From contig DASPIW010000036.1 of NCBI GenBank assembly GCA_035628915.1, positions 62,001-126,000 of the forward strand: DNA of 64,000 bases, given 5' to 3'. The notes beneath the pieces are model-generated. The model saw only the letters and a list, made by a program, of their open reading frames with translations. It was not told the origin of the DNA and made no database searches. The stretch's first letter is position 1. Every line of letters starts with the position of its first letter. Positions 8,508-16,858 of this stretch are shown piece by piece. This DNA is from JARBUG01 sp035628915 (GTDB taxonomy: Bacteria; Bacillota; Sulfobacillia; Symbiobacteriales; Symbiobacteriaceae). Made by a program: the position numbers and the translations under genes.

Positions 8508-9356
8508 TTACACTGTGGGAAGTAATTCCTGCTCCTGCAGCCAGTTCAGGATATCCTGAAACACCTCTTCGCGTCCGGGGTCGTTGAAAATCTCGTGATA
8601 CTTGCCCGGATACAGCTTAAAGGCCTTGCGCTGATGGGGGACCTGCGCATAGACGGCGCGGGTGCCTTCCGGATCGACGATCAGATCGTCGCCGGCCTGC
8701 AGAAAGAGCACAGGCAGCTTCATAGACTGGGTGAGCCCCTGGTGGCATGCCAGGCCCGCTCGAGTCGCCTCGGTGAACCAGCGCGGGGTGGCCTTGCGGC
8801 CTACCAGCGGGTCCGTGGCGTATTTCTGGACAATGTCCGGATCGCGGCAGACGTTCTCCGGTGCGAATGGCACGGACAGCTGCAAACGCGGCAACATCAG
8901 CGAAAGGATCGGCGCGAGGGCCCGGGTGACGGGATCGACCTTCGTTTTCTGGGCAAAGAAAGGGGAAGAGACGACCAGCGCCTCAATAGTGTCGGGATAG
9001 GCGAGGGCGTACCGGAAGGCGATGAGCCCGCCCAGGCTGTGGCCAACCATGAACGGCCTGGTGCGCTCCTGGGCCATATCGACCAGGAGCCGCAGGTCTT
9101 CCAGATACTCTTCGAAACGGTTTACGTGGCAGCGCGGGCCTTCCGACTGGCCGTAGCCGCGGTGGTCCATGCCGTAGACTGCGAAGCCTCGCTCCGCGAA
9201 GAATTGAGCCACATGGGCATACCGGCCGATGTGCTCGTTCATGCCGTGGACCAGAACCAACGTAGCCCGAGGAGCCTCCGGTTCCCAGATGCGGAAGAAC
9301 AGCCTGACGCCGCCGGCGCCGGTGAAATTGCCCGTACGCTCAGAAATCACGCTCAA
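8508..9356 (-). CDS. Alpha/beta hydrolase, monoacylglycerol-lipase-like
   Basis: Predicted serine hydrolase of the lysophospholipase/monoglyceride lipase group, acting on lipid esters. Visible are the oxyanion-region motif VLVHGMNEHIGRY, the nucleophile elbow GHSLGG (Ser), an acidic residue in GDDLIVDPEG, and the catalytic His in KYHEIFND. The length of about 280 residues fits. An ATG at 9374 lies in frame, but the purine-rich SD (GGGGGAGGGG) lies after it, so I prefer the TTG at 9356. There is no signal peptide, so a cytoplasmic or membrane-surface enzyme is likely. It is divergent from the MFS gene; the 170-bp gap holds both promoters, but I see no clear -35/-10 pair. Confidence 0.85.
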   Translation of the reverse strand: MSVISERTGNFTGAGGVRLFFRIWEPEAPRATLVLVHGMNEHIGRYAHVAQFFAERGFAVYGMDHRGYGQSEGPRCHVNRFEEYLEDLRLLVDMAQERTRPFMVGHSLGGLIAFRYALAYPDTIEALVVSSPFFAQKTKVDPVTRALAPILSLMLPRLQLSVPFAPENVCRDPDIVQKYATDPLVGRKATPRWFTEATRAGLACHQGLTQSMKLPVLFLQAGDDLIVDPEGTRAVYAQVPHQRKAFKLYPGKYHEIFNDPGREEVFQDILNWLQEQELLPTV

Positions 9357-9527
9357 GTCCAGCCCCTCCCCCATATAGCTAATCAGTGTTCCCTATGCCC
9401 CGGCAGCGCGGGGGATGTTTCATCAGCGGTTCGCCCGTGCGCCGCGGTTTTCCTCCATGTACAGAAGGTTCGTGCGGGTAAGAAATCGAATTGGTCCAAG
9501 TGGCAGAGCGATACGGGAGGTGCAACC

Positions 9528-10748
9528 TTGAGACTGAACTGGGGCAAGACGTTCGTGCTCGGCTTCGGCTTTCTGGCCATCAGTGCCGTCTGGCCGCTCT
9601 ACGACTCTTACATGCCGCATTTTTTGGGTCAGTTCCTCTCCAGCAGCGCCCTCATTGGTGCCATCATGGGCCTCGACAACGTGCTTGGCTTTACGCTGCA
9701 GCCCTGGATCGGGTCGGTCAGCGACCGGACGCAGTCGCGGTGGGGCCGCCGGCGCCCGTATTTGCTGGTCGGCATGCCGATTGCGGCGACCAGTCTGGTC
9801 GCTCTAGTCTGGACGCACAATGCCGGCTTGGTGGCGCTGCTGCTGACCACAGGCGTGCTGAACCTCTCCATGTCGCTCTTTCGCTCGCCAACTGTGGCCC
9901 TGATGCCCGACCTGACCCCGCCGCCCCTGCGGTCGATGGCCAACGGCGTCATCAATCTGATGGGCGGGGTCGGTGCCGCGATCGTGCTTGTCCTGGGCAA
10001 GGCGCTCTATCCCGTCAACGGGGGCTATCCGTTCGTGGTGGCTGCAGGCATCATGATCATCGTCTTCTTCCTCTTCCTCTTCTTCATCCGTGAGCCGGCG
10101 GTTCCGGAAGGCGATTCCGGCGTGGAAGAGACGCCGCAGAGCCAACTGGCGTCGCTGGCCTATCTGGTCACACACCGGGATATGAACACCCTACGGCTCC
10201 TGTCCGCCATTTTCTGCTGGTTTGTGGCCTACCAGTCTGTCAACACCTGGTTCACGACCTATAGCGTCCAGCGTTTCAACATTCCCATCAACTCGGCGTC
10301 CGGCGCCCTGCTGTTCTACACCGGCGCGTTTATCCTGGGCGCCCTTCCCGCCGGCTACATCGGCACCCGGTTTGGCCGGCGAAACACGATTTCGGTAGGC
10401 CTGATTGGAATGGTGGCCTCATTTCTGGTCATGCACTTTCTTACCAGCCTGTCGCAGATGATGATTTTGCTGGTGGTCGCCGGCCTTTTCTGGTCGCTGA
10501 TCAACATCAACTCCTACCCCATGGTCGTGCAGATGTGCAATCCCAAGGATACGGGCACTTTCACCGGCCTGTACTACATCTTCCAGGGCGTGGGCGGCAT
10601 CGCCGGCCCGTTCCTGACGGGCATTCTGTTTGACGTATGGGGTTCCAAACGGCCTTTGTTCCTGACAGCCCTCTTGTTCATGGCCCTTGCTCTGGCGCTC
10701 ATGTACTCCGTGCGCAAGGGCGAGGCTCAGACCCGGGAGGCGAGATAG
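9528..10748 (+). CDS. MFS transporter of the SLC45/GPH sugar type
   Basis: The 406-residue product has about 12 hydrophobic segments and the major-facilitator loop 2-3 signature near residue 60 (GSVSDRTQSRWGRRRPYLLVG). That version is characteristic of the SLC45 and glycoside-pentoside-hexuronide subgroup, which moves sugars with cations. An intracellular loop in the middle (EGDSGVEETPQSQ) separates the two six-helix halves. A second, half-conserved signature (GTRFGRR) lies in the C-terminal half. The start is a TTG at 9528 with GGGAGG 7 bases upstream; the longer frame upstream is antisense to the lipase. A methyltransferase gene begins 2 bases after its stop, so the two are co-transcribed. 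The substrate is unknown. Confidence 0.82.
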   Translation: MRLNWGKTFVLGFGFLAISAVWPLYDSYMPHFLGQFLSSSALIGAIMGLDNVLGFTLQPWIGSVSDRTQSRWGRRRPYLLVGMPIAATSLVALVWTHNAGLVALLLTTGVLNLSMSLFRSPTVALMPDLTPPPLRSMANGVINLMGGVGAAIVLVLGKALYPVNGGYPFVVAAGIMIIVFFLFLFFIREPAVPEGDSGVEETPQSQLASLAYLVTHRDMNTLRLLSAIFCWFVAYQSVNTWFTTYSVQRFNIPINSASGALLFYTGAFILGALPAGYIGTRFGRRNTISVGLIGMVASFLVMHFLTSLSQMMILLVVAGLFWSLININSYPMVVQMCNPKDTGTFTGLYYIFQGVGGIAGPFLTGILFDVWGSKRPLFLTALLFMALALALMYSVRKGEAQTREAR

Positions 10749-10749
10749 A

Positions 10750-11496
10750 TTGTTATATTCTGCGGAGACGGCTGCCATATATGATCTGTACTTTCCCCCG
10801 GACCGGAGCCCGGAAGCCGAACTGTGGGCCCGTCTGGCTGGCCCCGGCGCCACGCACCTGCTGGAACCGATGATCGGGACCGGCGAGGTGGCGCTGCTGC
10901 TTGCGGCCAAGGGGTTCGAGGTGACGGGCGTGGATCTGGCGACGCCCATGCTGGCCGTGGCCGAAGAGCGGCGCCGGGCCGCGGGCCCGGAGGTGGCGGG
11001 GCGGGTCTGCCTGATCGAAGGGGATATCTGCCATGTGGCGCTGCCTGCCGCACGGTTCGATCTGGCCTATGTGAGCCGTGGCAGCTGGCACGTGCTGGCG
11101 GAGCGGCGCATGCGGATGGACGCCCTGCGGGCGGTCCGCCGGTCGCTCAAGCCGGGCGGAAAGCTGGCGATTGAGCTTTTCCCGCCGTTCAAGTCCGGCG
11201 GACAGTCGGAACCACAGGCGTTCCGGCCTCACCGTCCCGTGCCGCCGGGGCTGGACGTGGTGAAAACGTCGATGGTGGAACGCGACGTGGATCAGCAAGT
11301 GATGCGGATTCATGAAGCCCTGACGGTGAACGGCCGGACGACGGAGTGCTGCCTGCTGCTGCAGTTGCTGACGCCGGAGCAGATCCGGTCGGAACTGAAG
11401 AAGGCCGGATACCGGCAGGTGGCCCTGTATGGCAGCTACGCATTGGCGCCGTATAAGGACGGGGCGCCGCTTATCCTGACGGTGGCCAGCGTTTGA
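10750..11496 (+). CDS. SAM-dependent methyltransferase, class I
   Basis: Predicted class I methyltransferase of 248 residues. Motif I is LEPMIGTGEVALLLA, followed by FEVTGVDLATPML, whose acidic residue binds the ribose of S-adenosylmethionine. Motif II/III is in DLAYVSRGSWHVL, and the post-motif LKPGGKLAIELF is typical. The start is a TTG at 10750, 9 bases after CGGGAGG at the end of the MFS gene. This spacing implies an operon with the transporter. No specific substrate-binding domain is recognisable. The enzyme may act on the compound moved by the transporter, but that is a guess. A strong bidirectional terminator follows. Confidence 0.85.
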   Translation: MLYSAETAAIYDLYFPPDRSPEAELWARLAGPGATHLLEPMIGTGEVALLLAAKGFEVTGVDLATPMLAVAEERRRAAGPEVAGRVCLIEGDICHVALPAARFDLAYVSRGSWHVLAERRMRMDALRAVRRSLKPGGKLAIELFPPFKSGGQSEPQAFRPHRPVPPGLDVVKTSMVERDVDQQVMRIHEALTVNGRTTECCLLLQLLTPEQIRSELKKAGYRQVALYGSYALAPYKDGAPLILTVASV

Positions 11497-11510
11497 AAGA
11501 AAAAAGTGTT

Positions 11511-11552
11511 AGGCCACATGCTGGAGGATCAGCCCAGCATGTGGCCTCTTTT
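11511..11552. terminator. Bidirectional terminator
   Basis: A perfect 14-bp stem (AGGCCACATGCTGG / CCAGCATGTGGCCT) is followed by CTTTT on the + strand and by AACACTTTTTT on the - strand. It ends both the methyltransferase operon and the convergent beta-propeller gene. Confidence 0.92.
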
Positions 11553-11560
11553 GCGCTTGG

Positions 11561-14158
11561 TCAGTCCAATTCCTTGCGGTAGTTCCGGCACAGTTGCCGG
11601 TCGTTCGGGTCGTCAATCGCATCGCAGTCAGGGGGCACAGGAATCACCCTGCGCTCTCCCCCTTCGATCACGCCGGGCCCGCCACAACTGCCCGGAGTGC
11701 CTGCGGTGGCGTTGGCACGGGACAGGTTGTCCAGGTACGTCGTCTCCTGGTTCTCAGCCGTGGGGTTCGGGTTGACTTCGATGGTTACGCTGAACTCCTC
11801 CAGATCGCACCCGATGAACGGCAGCCCGTAGGTCACGGTTTCCACGGAGCCCGGGGCGACGGAAATCTGGCGTTCCGGCAGCCTGAGAACGCCCGAAATC
11901 GATGAGGTCACGATCCCCGTTAGAGGGACCGTTCCTTCGATGACCCCTTCGGAGATATTGGCCACGTATGCCGTCATCTGCAGGTGGTCCGGGAGCACCT
12001 CGACGACTGCGGTGGCCCGCAGATTCAGCGGCAGGTTGAGCCGGTAGGGTAGCGCGATGAGGTTGTCGCGATAGTTGGTTTCATAGTGCTCCGAGGGCGC
12101 CGTGTCAGCGCTGATGGCTGTTTTGACGGCGATCAGGGCGCCCGGCGAGGCCGGGTCGTATTGGGCGACTTTCTTGATGTCGATCACACCCACGATGTAC
12201 CCTTCCTTGGGGAGTGACGCGCTGGCTGTGAAAGGCCCGCTGACCGGCGTAATGGTGTCGGACACCATGCCGGGCGGCAGCAGGGCGGGGGCGCTGATGG
12301 GCGTGAGCGAGGGGCTTGGGCCGCCGCTGCTTAGATTGTTCCAGTCCTCTATATTGATGACGAACCAGGTGACATCCACGTCGCCGTTCCGAATCTGGCT
12401 GAGGGTTGTGCCGGCGCCGACCAGGCTGGCGTCAAGGCGGACTGAACCTCTGAAGGTGACGGCGTCGCCCGGTGCGTACGGCTTCTCCGGTGTGAGGCTG
12501 GCGCCGTTCCAGGAGAAGTTGAAGGGCACGGGATTGTGATAGGCGACCAGCCGGTGATGGACAGTTCCTGATGCATCGGTGGTGTAGTTGACGCCCGTCA
12601 TGAGGAGGCGGTTGGCCAGCATGGGGTCGGTGCCGATGCCGGTGCGCTGGGAATAGGTCTTGGGCGCCCGGGCTGCCGTTTCGCCGGGGCGGAGCAGGGA
12701 GAGCGGGAAGGCGACGATGCCGTCGTGCTCGACGAGGGTTGAGGCGCCGGTGGGCAGGTCTTTCCAGGCGTTTATCGGCTCAAGGTTTGCGGCGGAATAG
12801 AGGTACATGTTGCCGTTGACGTCGCCGAGGGCGACGGCTTCGGTGCCGTCGGCCTGGCGCAGGACCAGGGGGGCGGTGTTGACGGCCCGGCGCCATCCTT
12901 GGATTCCGTCTGTGGGGAGACGGCGGAAGGCGGTTACGGCCATGGTTTCGGGGTTGATTTTGAGGAGGGCGCCGGTGGTGCCGGGGTCGTAGCTGTCGAG
13001 GCTCGGGTCGGGGCGGAGCGGGTAGGGTTCGCTGTTCAGCCTGAAGTTGCGGAGGGTGACGTAGATTGAGCCGTCGGCGCCGATCGCGGGTTCCGTGTTG
13101 GTGAAGGCTGTACTCGCCCGGAACTCCGGGGGGAGGATGCTGAGAAGGTTGACGGGTAAGGTTTCGTCTGCACCGGTGTAGGCATAGAGCCAGCCGTTCG
13201 TGTCGAGCCAGTAGACCTTGCCGTTGGGGGCGGCGGTAAAGGTGCCGGCAAATCCTCCGGTATCGCCGGTCTTCTGGTATGCCAACTCCATGAAGAACTT
13301 CCCATCCGGTGCCCGGTTGACGTGCATTCGGAGTGCCCGCCCCTCGCTGCCGAGGTCGGTCCCGATCATGAAATCCTGCGGGCCAACGGCAACGGGTGAA
13401 GGGGTCACCCATCCCCCGTAGACCTTGTCACCGAATTGGTTGGCGTCGGGTTCAAGGCCGTGTTCGAAGCCCCAGGCGGCCCAGATGCTCCCACACTGGG
13501 CGGTGCTCGGGTCCTCTGGAACTGGCCGATCGCCGACCACAACCACGTCCTGTCCATCGATGCGGAGCACGAGCGGTGAGCCCACGATCTTGCAGCCCTT
13601 TGCCAGGATGAGCGAACGCATTTCCCCGTCCCGGGTGCGGTAGGCCCAGAGCTCGCCATACGGGCTGCCCCAGTAGACAATGCCGCTCTCCGGGCTGTAG
13701 GAGGGGCTGCTCGCGGGTGTGCGGCCCGGACCGAGATCCCTGTCCCGGTTGTCAGGATTGCCATTGGGCTGCAGCGGTCTTGCGCCCTCCGGCAATATCA
13801 CTACCCCATCGTAACCGGAAAGGGGCTTCTTGTCTTGCCCGAGCCTGATGCCCCACAAGTGCTTTCCAGCAGTGTGGTAGATCATGTCGCCCACGACCAC
13901 CGGCTGGGTGGAGCTTTCGCCAAAGCCGGGGCGGAGATATACACCGCCGAACTGGTTATATCCAGGCCCATCCGCAACGCTCCACCATTCCCGGGCGTTC
14001 ATGGCGCCGACGGCTTCGTCTGAGCGGCTCGTGCGCTGAAACGTTCCACCTTTGGTGATCCAATCTGCATGAGTGCCAGAAGCTAGGGTGAGCGTCCAGA
14101 TTCCCACCAGGAGGAGGGCGACCACGACTCGCCCTCCTGTTCTTGTCCGCCTAATCAT
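11561..14158 (-). CDS. Secreted beta-propeller protein with C-terminal CARDB-like domain
   Basis: The 865-residue product begins with a Sec signal (RRTRTGG, then a hydrophobic run ending around GTHA), so it is exported. Residues about 60-480 hold repeated blades with phrases such as GDMIYHTAGKHLWGI, GIVYWGSPYGELWAYRT and GKVYWLDTNGWLYAYTG, as in PQQ-like quinoprotein beta-propellers. The C-terminal part contains Ig/CARDB-type beta domains. The family includes dehydrogenases and non-enzymatic scaffolds; I see no heme motif and cannot claim catalysis. The ATG at 14158 has GGAGGAGG just upstream. It starts 22 bases after the copper-amine-oxidase-N gene, so they form one operon. Confidence 0.75.
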   Translation of the reverse strand: MIRRTRTGGRVVVALLLVGIWTLTLASGTHADWITKGGTFQRTSRSDEAVGAMNAREWWSVADGPGYNQFGGVYLRPGFGESSTQPVVVGDMIYHTAGKHLWGIRLGQDKKPLSGYDGVVILPEGARPLQPNGNPDNRDRDLGPGRTPASSPSYSPESGIVYWGSPYGELWAYRTRDGEMRSLILAKGCKIVGSPLVLRIDGQDVVVVGDRPVPEDPSTAQCGSIWAAWGFEHGLEPDANQFGDKVYGGWVTPSPVAVGPQDFMIGTDLGSEGRALRMHVNRAPDGKFFMELAYQKTGDTGGFAGTFTAAPNGKVYWLDTNGWLYAYTGADETLPVNLLSILPPEFRASTAFTNTEPAIGADGSIYVTLRNFRLNSEPYPLRPDPSLDSYDPGTTGALLKINPETMAVTAFRRLPTDGIQGWRRAVNTAPLVLRQADGTEAVALGDVNGNMYLYSAANLEPINAWKDLPTGASTLVEHDGIVAFPLSLLRPGETAARAPKTYSQRTGIGTDPMLANRLLMTGVNYTTDASGTVHHRLVAYHNPVPFNFSWNGASLTPEKPYAPGDAVTFRGSVRLDASLVGAGTTLSQIRNGDVDVTWFVINIEDWNNLSSGGPSPSLTPISAPALLPPGMVSDTITPVSGPFTASASLPKEGYIVGVIDIKKVAQYDPASPGALIAVKTAISADTAPSEHYETNYRDNLIALPYRLNLPLNLRATAVVEVLPDHLQMTAYVANISEGVIEGTVPLTGIVTSSISGVLRLPERQISVAPGSVETVTYGLPFIGCDLEEFSVTIEVNPNPTAENQETTYLDNLSRANATAGTPGSCGGPGVIEGGERRVIPVPPDCDAIDDPNDRQLCRNYRKELD

Positions 14159-14179
14159 GCTACCTCCTCCGACCAATCG

Positions 14180-15400
14180 CTAGAACTTCATGGCCCGGTT
14201 CTCGAGCGACCACGACGGGTACTCATAGTACGGGAAGAACGGCGTGAAAATGTGAACCTGGTTGCGGCCGTACAACTGACCGTCCCACTTGAATATCGGC
14301 TGCTCGCCCACCCAGTAGACCTTGGCGCCCATCTGCTCTGCCACGAACCGAACAGGGACCATGACTCGCCCCGGCGGCAGGAGAACGGGCGGCGCGTCCA
14401 GAGGCACCGGGCTTCCATCCACCAGGGCGACGTTGTCGTTCACCTTTAGTTGGATGACGCGCCGGGGCTGGGTCACCGACTTGTCTTCCAGGTCGTAGGC
14501 TTCGGTCCGGTCAGGGATCAGGCTCTCGGGCGTGAACCAGTCTTTGGGTTCATTCCCGGGCAGCGAAAACGGATAGACGACCATCCGGCTCTTCTCCGGA
14601 AAGGCGATGGTCACCGTCCAGGTCGCCTGGTCCCAGGTGACTTCTGCACCCATCATTTCGCTGACGAAACGAACCGGTACGCGGACCCGGCCAACGGCAA
14701 CATCAAGGTAGGCTGGTACGTCGAACTTGGCGCTCGCATCCCCGTCATTGAAGCAGACCGCAATGTTTTCAAAAGTCCCTTCTCGGGAATAGGTGCAGGG
14801 CCCAAGCCCCCCTTGATGGATCGAACCGCCTCGGGACAGAACTGCGTCATCGCCCAGTTTCAGTGATAGCCGGATCTGCTCTCTTTGTTCCGGCGTGAGT
14901 GGCTCGATCCGTTCGATGAACTCCACGGGGGAGAAACTGCAGCCCCGAGAAGCACTGTTAGCGACCATCAGCGTCTCGTGATATGTAGCACGGTAGAGCT
15001 CCGTGTCCGGCTCGGGGTAGAAATACGCATAGTCCGTGTTGCCGCAGCCAATAAACTCATAGCGCCACAGATACGGATACTGCTGAGTCCAATCCGGCAG
15101 CGGGCTCAGCACCCGAAAATTCAGGTGCTCGGGATGGGGTGGAGGCATTAGGGTCTTCATATGCTCCCAACTCTCCCGCACCGCATCCGTAATCCCCCCA
15201 GGCGCCGCCGGCGGCGCCCAGCCCGCCGGCCACCCGGGCCCCGGATCGTAATTCGATGCCGGGTACTCTACCACCATCGGTTCAGGATCCCCCTCCGCGA
15301 AGCTCACCGCATTGGGCACCACCGCGGCCGCCACCGCGACGAGGACCGCCGCCAGGACCAAGCTGCGACTCGCAAGGTTCCGCTTGATTCGCCGGAACAT
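14180..15400 (-). CDS. Secreted protein with two copper-amine-oxidase-N domains
   Basis: The 406-residue product has an N-terminal export signal (about residues 1-35: basic start, then LVLAAVLVAVAAAVVPNAVS). Two copies of the copper-amine-oxidase N-terminal (stalk-like) motif are visible: VRVPVRFVSEMMGAEVTW with VTIAF after it, near residue 235, and VMVPVRFVAEQMGAKVYW near 350. In Bacillota these domains are common in cell-surface proteins and need not bind copper; no oxidase catalytic domain is present. The ATG at 15400 is preceded by GGGGGGAG. It is the upstream partner of the beta-propeller gene. A cell-wall or envelope role is likely, but its target is unknown. Confidence 0.75.
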   Translation of the reverse strand: MFRRIKRNLASRSLVLAAVLVAVAAAVVPNAVSFAEGDPEPMVVEYPASNYDPGPGWPAGWAPPAAPGGITDAVRESWEHMKTLMPPPHPEHLNFRVLSPLPDWTQQYPYLWRYEFIGCGNTDYAYFYPEPDTELYRATYHETLMVANSASRGCSFSPVEFIERIEPLTPEQREQIRLSLKLGDDAVLSRGGSIHQGGLGPCTYSREGTFENIAVCFNDGDASAKFDVPAYLDVAVGRVRVPVRFVSEMMGAEVTWDQATWTVTIAFPEKSRMVVYPFSLPGNEPKDWFTPESLIPDRTEAYDLEDKSVTQPRRVIQLKVNDNVALVDGSPVPLDAPPVLLPPGRVMVPVRFVAEQMGAKVYWVGEQPIFKWDGQLYGRNQVHIFTPFFPYYEYPSWSLENRAMKF

Positions 15401-15570
15401 AGCCACTCCCCCCCGCACTAATTCCCCATCCAACTAGTCACACGGAAGAAGACAACGCCAGGTTCGGTAGTCGTTCAAATATCAATTATCCTTGTTCCGA
15501 CTGTACTCGACCGAACAGGAATATATGAGGCTTCCACCAGCTACCGCAGGCCCTTTGTTACTGGACGACA

Positions 15571-16128
15571 TTATGTCTCAACGGCGACGCTCTTGGGTGT
15601 AGTTGGTTCCGGCGCTCTGTGCCGTGTACGGTCCCAAATGGAAACGGATGGGTTCGGAGGATTTTTCCCAGATGCAGTACGGAGAAGGATGCAATAGGTA
15701 GTGGAATCGCGTGGGTGAAGGGGCTCTGCCATGGGGAAGACGAAAACGGTGCCGACGCCATCGATTTCGCGGGTGAACGGGGTTACGTTGAACTGCCGGT
15801 CGGCGGGAACCTTGATGTTTAGCTTGCGGAGCGGGCGGAAAAAGCTGAACTCGGCGCTATTGAGGGCGCCGAGCAGTCGAACCGGGACGGCGCCGGGCTC
15901 GTCGGGGAGCGCCTTCCCGACACTGACTTCGCCGGTGGCCACATCGGTGGACGTCTTCAGATTCGTGATGACGCCGCCGAAGGCCCCCTGCATGTCACTC
16001 CAGAGGGGGCTGGTCAAATACATAAAGGTTTCACGGAGACGTCCTTCCTTAGGGGAGAGGAGTTCTGCCCGGTCTTTGGTATCCCACTGGAACGCTTATG
16101 TCACCTTGTCGCCCTTAGCACTCGTCAT
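15571..16128 (-). pseudogene. Unrecognised gene interrupted by an in-frame TAA
   Basis: An ATG at 16128, with AGGGGAGG 7 bases upstream, opens MTSAKGDKVT and then meets a TAA at 16096-16098. The same frame continues without another stop for about 175 codons, and the first 24 codons after the stop read like protein (AFQWDTKDRAELLSPKEG). They run straight into the ORF whose first ATG is at 16023. The simplest reading is one gene broken by a single nonsense change, or a sequencing error. The last 45 codons look non-coding, so the true end may be earlier. I do not recognise the family. The neighbourhood is gene-poor. Confidence 0.5.
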
Positions 16129-16134
16129 ATACAT

Positions 16135-16573
16135 ACCTCCCCTGAATGGTTCCGGTATGTATTGCGACAGCCAGGTCACTTCGGTTCGATGGGTTAATCG
16201 AGTTCTTGCGGCCGCTGTGCGTTCGAGATCGAGGCGCTTTTGGCGGCGTGCCCCGCCTGTTAGGCGGTGGCTTGCATCCCGGTTACGCATGGGCGCGGTC
16301 CGGCTGCTGGTTGCGTTGTGTCTCCCTCGGGTTCCCCTTGCGCCCGGCTTTCGGTGGGTTACCGTGTGGTTTACAGGGCCCCTGACGGTCGCCGTGCGCC
16401 CGGGCCAGCCTAACGGGTGCGGGGGTACGCGTAGTTGCAGCGACGCGGGTGCGAGTTGCCCGGGCCTCGTCCGGTGATGGGCTGGACGGGGCCGCAGCCT
16501 GGGGATCGCCTGGCCGGGGAGGACTCTCCCAGCCGTACGCCAAAACAACCTTGGTACAGCGAACAAGACGCCT
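16135..16573. other. About 440-bp GC-rich stretch without a convincing gene
   Basis: The overlapping frames give low-quality translations on both strands. Small hairpins are present, for example CCGCCT-GTT-AGGCGG near 16255-16270. A GTGCGCCCGGGCC string near 16396 loosely resembles a group II intron 5' end, but no domain V is seen. It lies between the interrupted gene (-) and a small ORF (+), so it may hold both leaders or a structured RNA. I cannot assign it. Confidence 0.4.
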
Positions 16574-16606
16574 GGAGGAGTATCGCCATGTCCACCAGTA
16601 AAAATC

Positions 16607-16771
16607 ATGGTCCCGATCACAGTCGCCGGCGTCTTCCTCATGCTCAACGGGCTCATGATTGTAGCCACGCAGGATGAACTTGAGGAGGTCACCCTTGGGG
16701 TAGCCGAAGGAACCGTCCGCCTGCCCGAGTTGACCAACTGGATTCGCAATTACGTCCACTCCCGAGAATAA
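16607..16771 (+). CDS. Small single-pass membrane protein, possibly frameshifted
   Basis: The 54-residue product starts with a hydrophobic segment (MVPITVAGVFLMLNGLMIVA) followed by an acidic, protein-like tail (TQDELEEVTLGVAEG and ELTNWIRNYVHSRE). The ATG at 16607 lacks an SD at normal distance. An excellent SD (GGAGGAG) instead precedes an ATG at 16588, which is in another frame (MSTSKN...). Removing one A from the AAAAA run at 16600-16604 would join MSTSK to the membrane segment, giving about 60 residues. So this may be a frameshifted gene, a programmed frameshift or a sequencing error. No family is recognised. Confidence 0.55.
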   Translation: MVPITVAGVFLMLNGLMIVATQDELEEVTLGVAEGTVRLPELTNWIRNYVHSRE

Positions 16772-16788
16772 AGTCCCCACCAAGTGAA

Positions 16789-16819
16789 GCAGGACGCAGG
16801 CAACACGCCTGCGTCCTGC
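16789..16819. terminator. Perfect 13-bp hairpin, probable terminator
   Basis: GCAGGACGCAGGC and GCCTGCGTCCTGC pair perfectly around AACAC. There is no strong T-run. It lies between the small membrane protein (+) and the convergent CPBP gene (-). Confidence 0.6.
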
Positions 16820-16858
16820 GCTTGCTCCACCGGTGATTCGTGACCGCTGACCAGCCGA

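Noticed and set aside
12780..13412. 210-codon ORF antiparallel in frame to the beta-propeller gene
   Set aside because: It lies fully inside a well-supported gene and is Arg/Pro/His-rich, as expected for an alternative frame of GC-rich coding DNA.
16385..16573. Group II intron 5' end suggested by GTGCGCCCGGGCC
   Set aside because: No domain V hairpin, intron-encoded reverse transcriptase or plausible exon junction was found, and the string is short.
16283..16783. 166-codon ORF on the minus strand
   Set aside because: It overlaps the better small membrane gene. Its composition (Arg/Pro/Thr-rich, no domain) looks like a frame shadow in GC-rich DNA.
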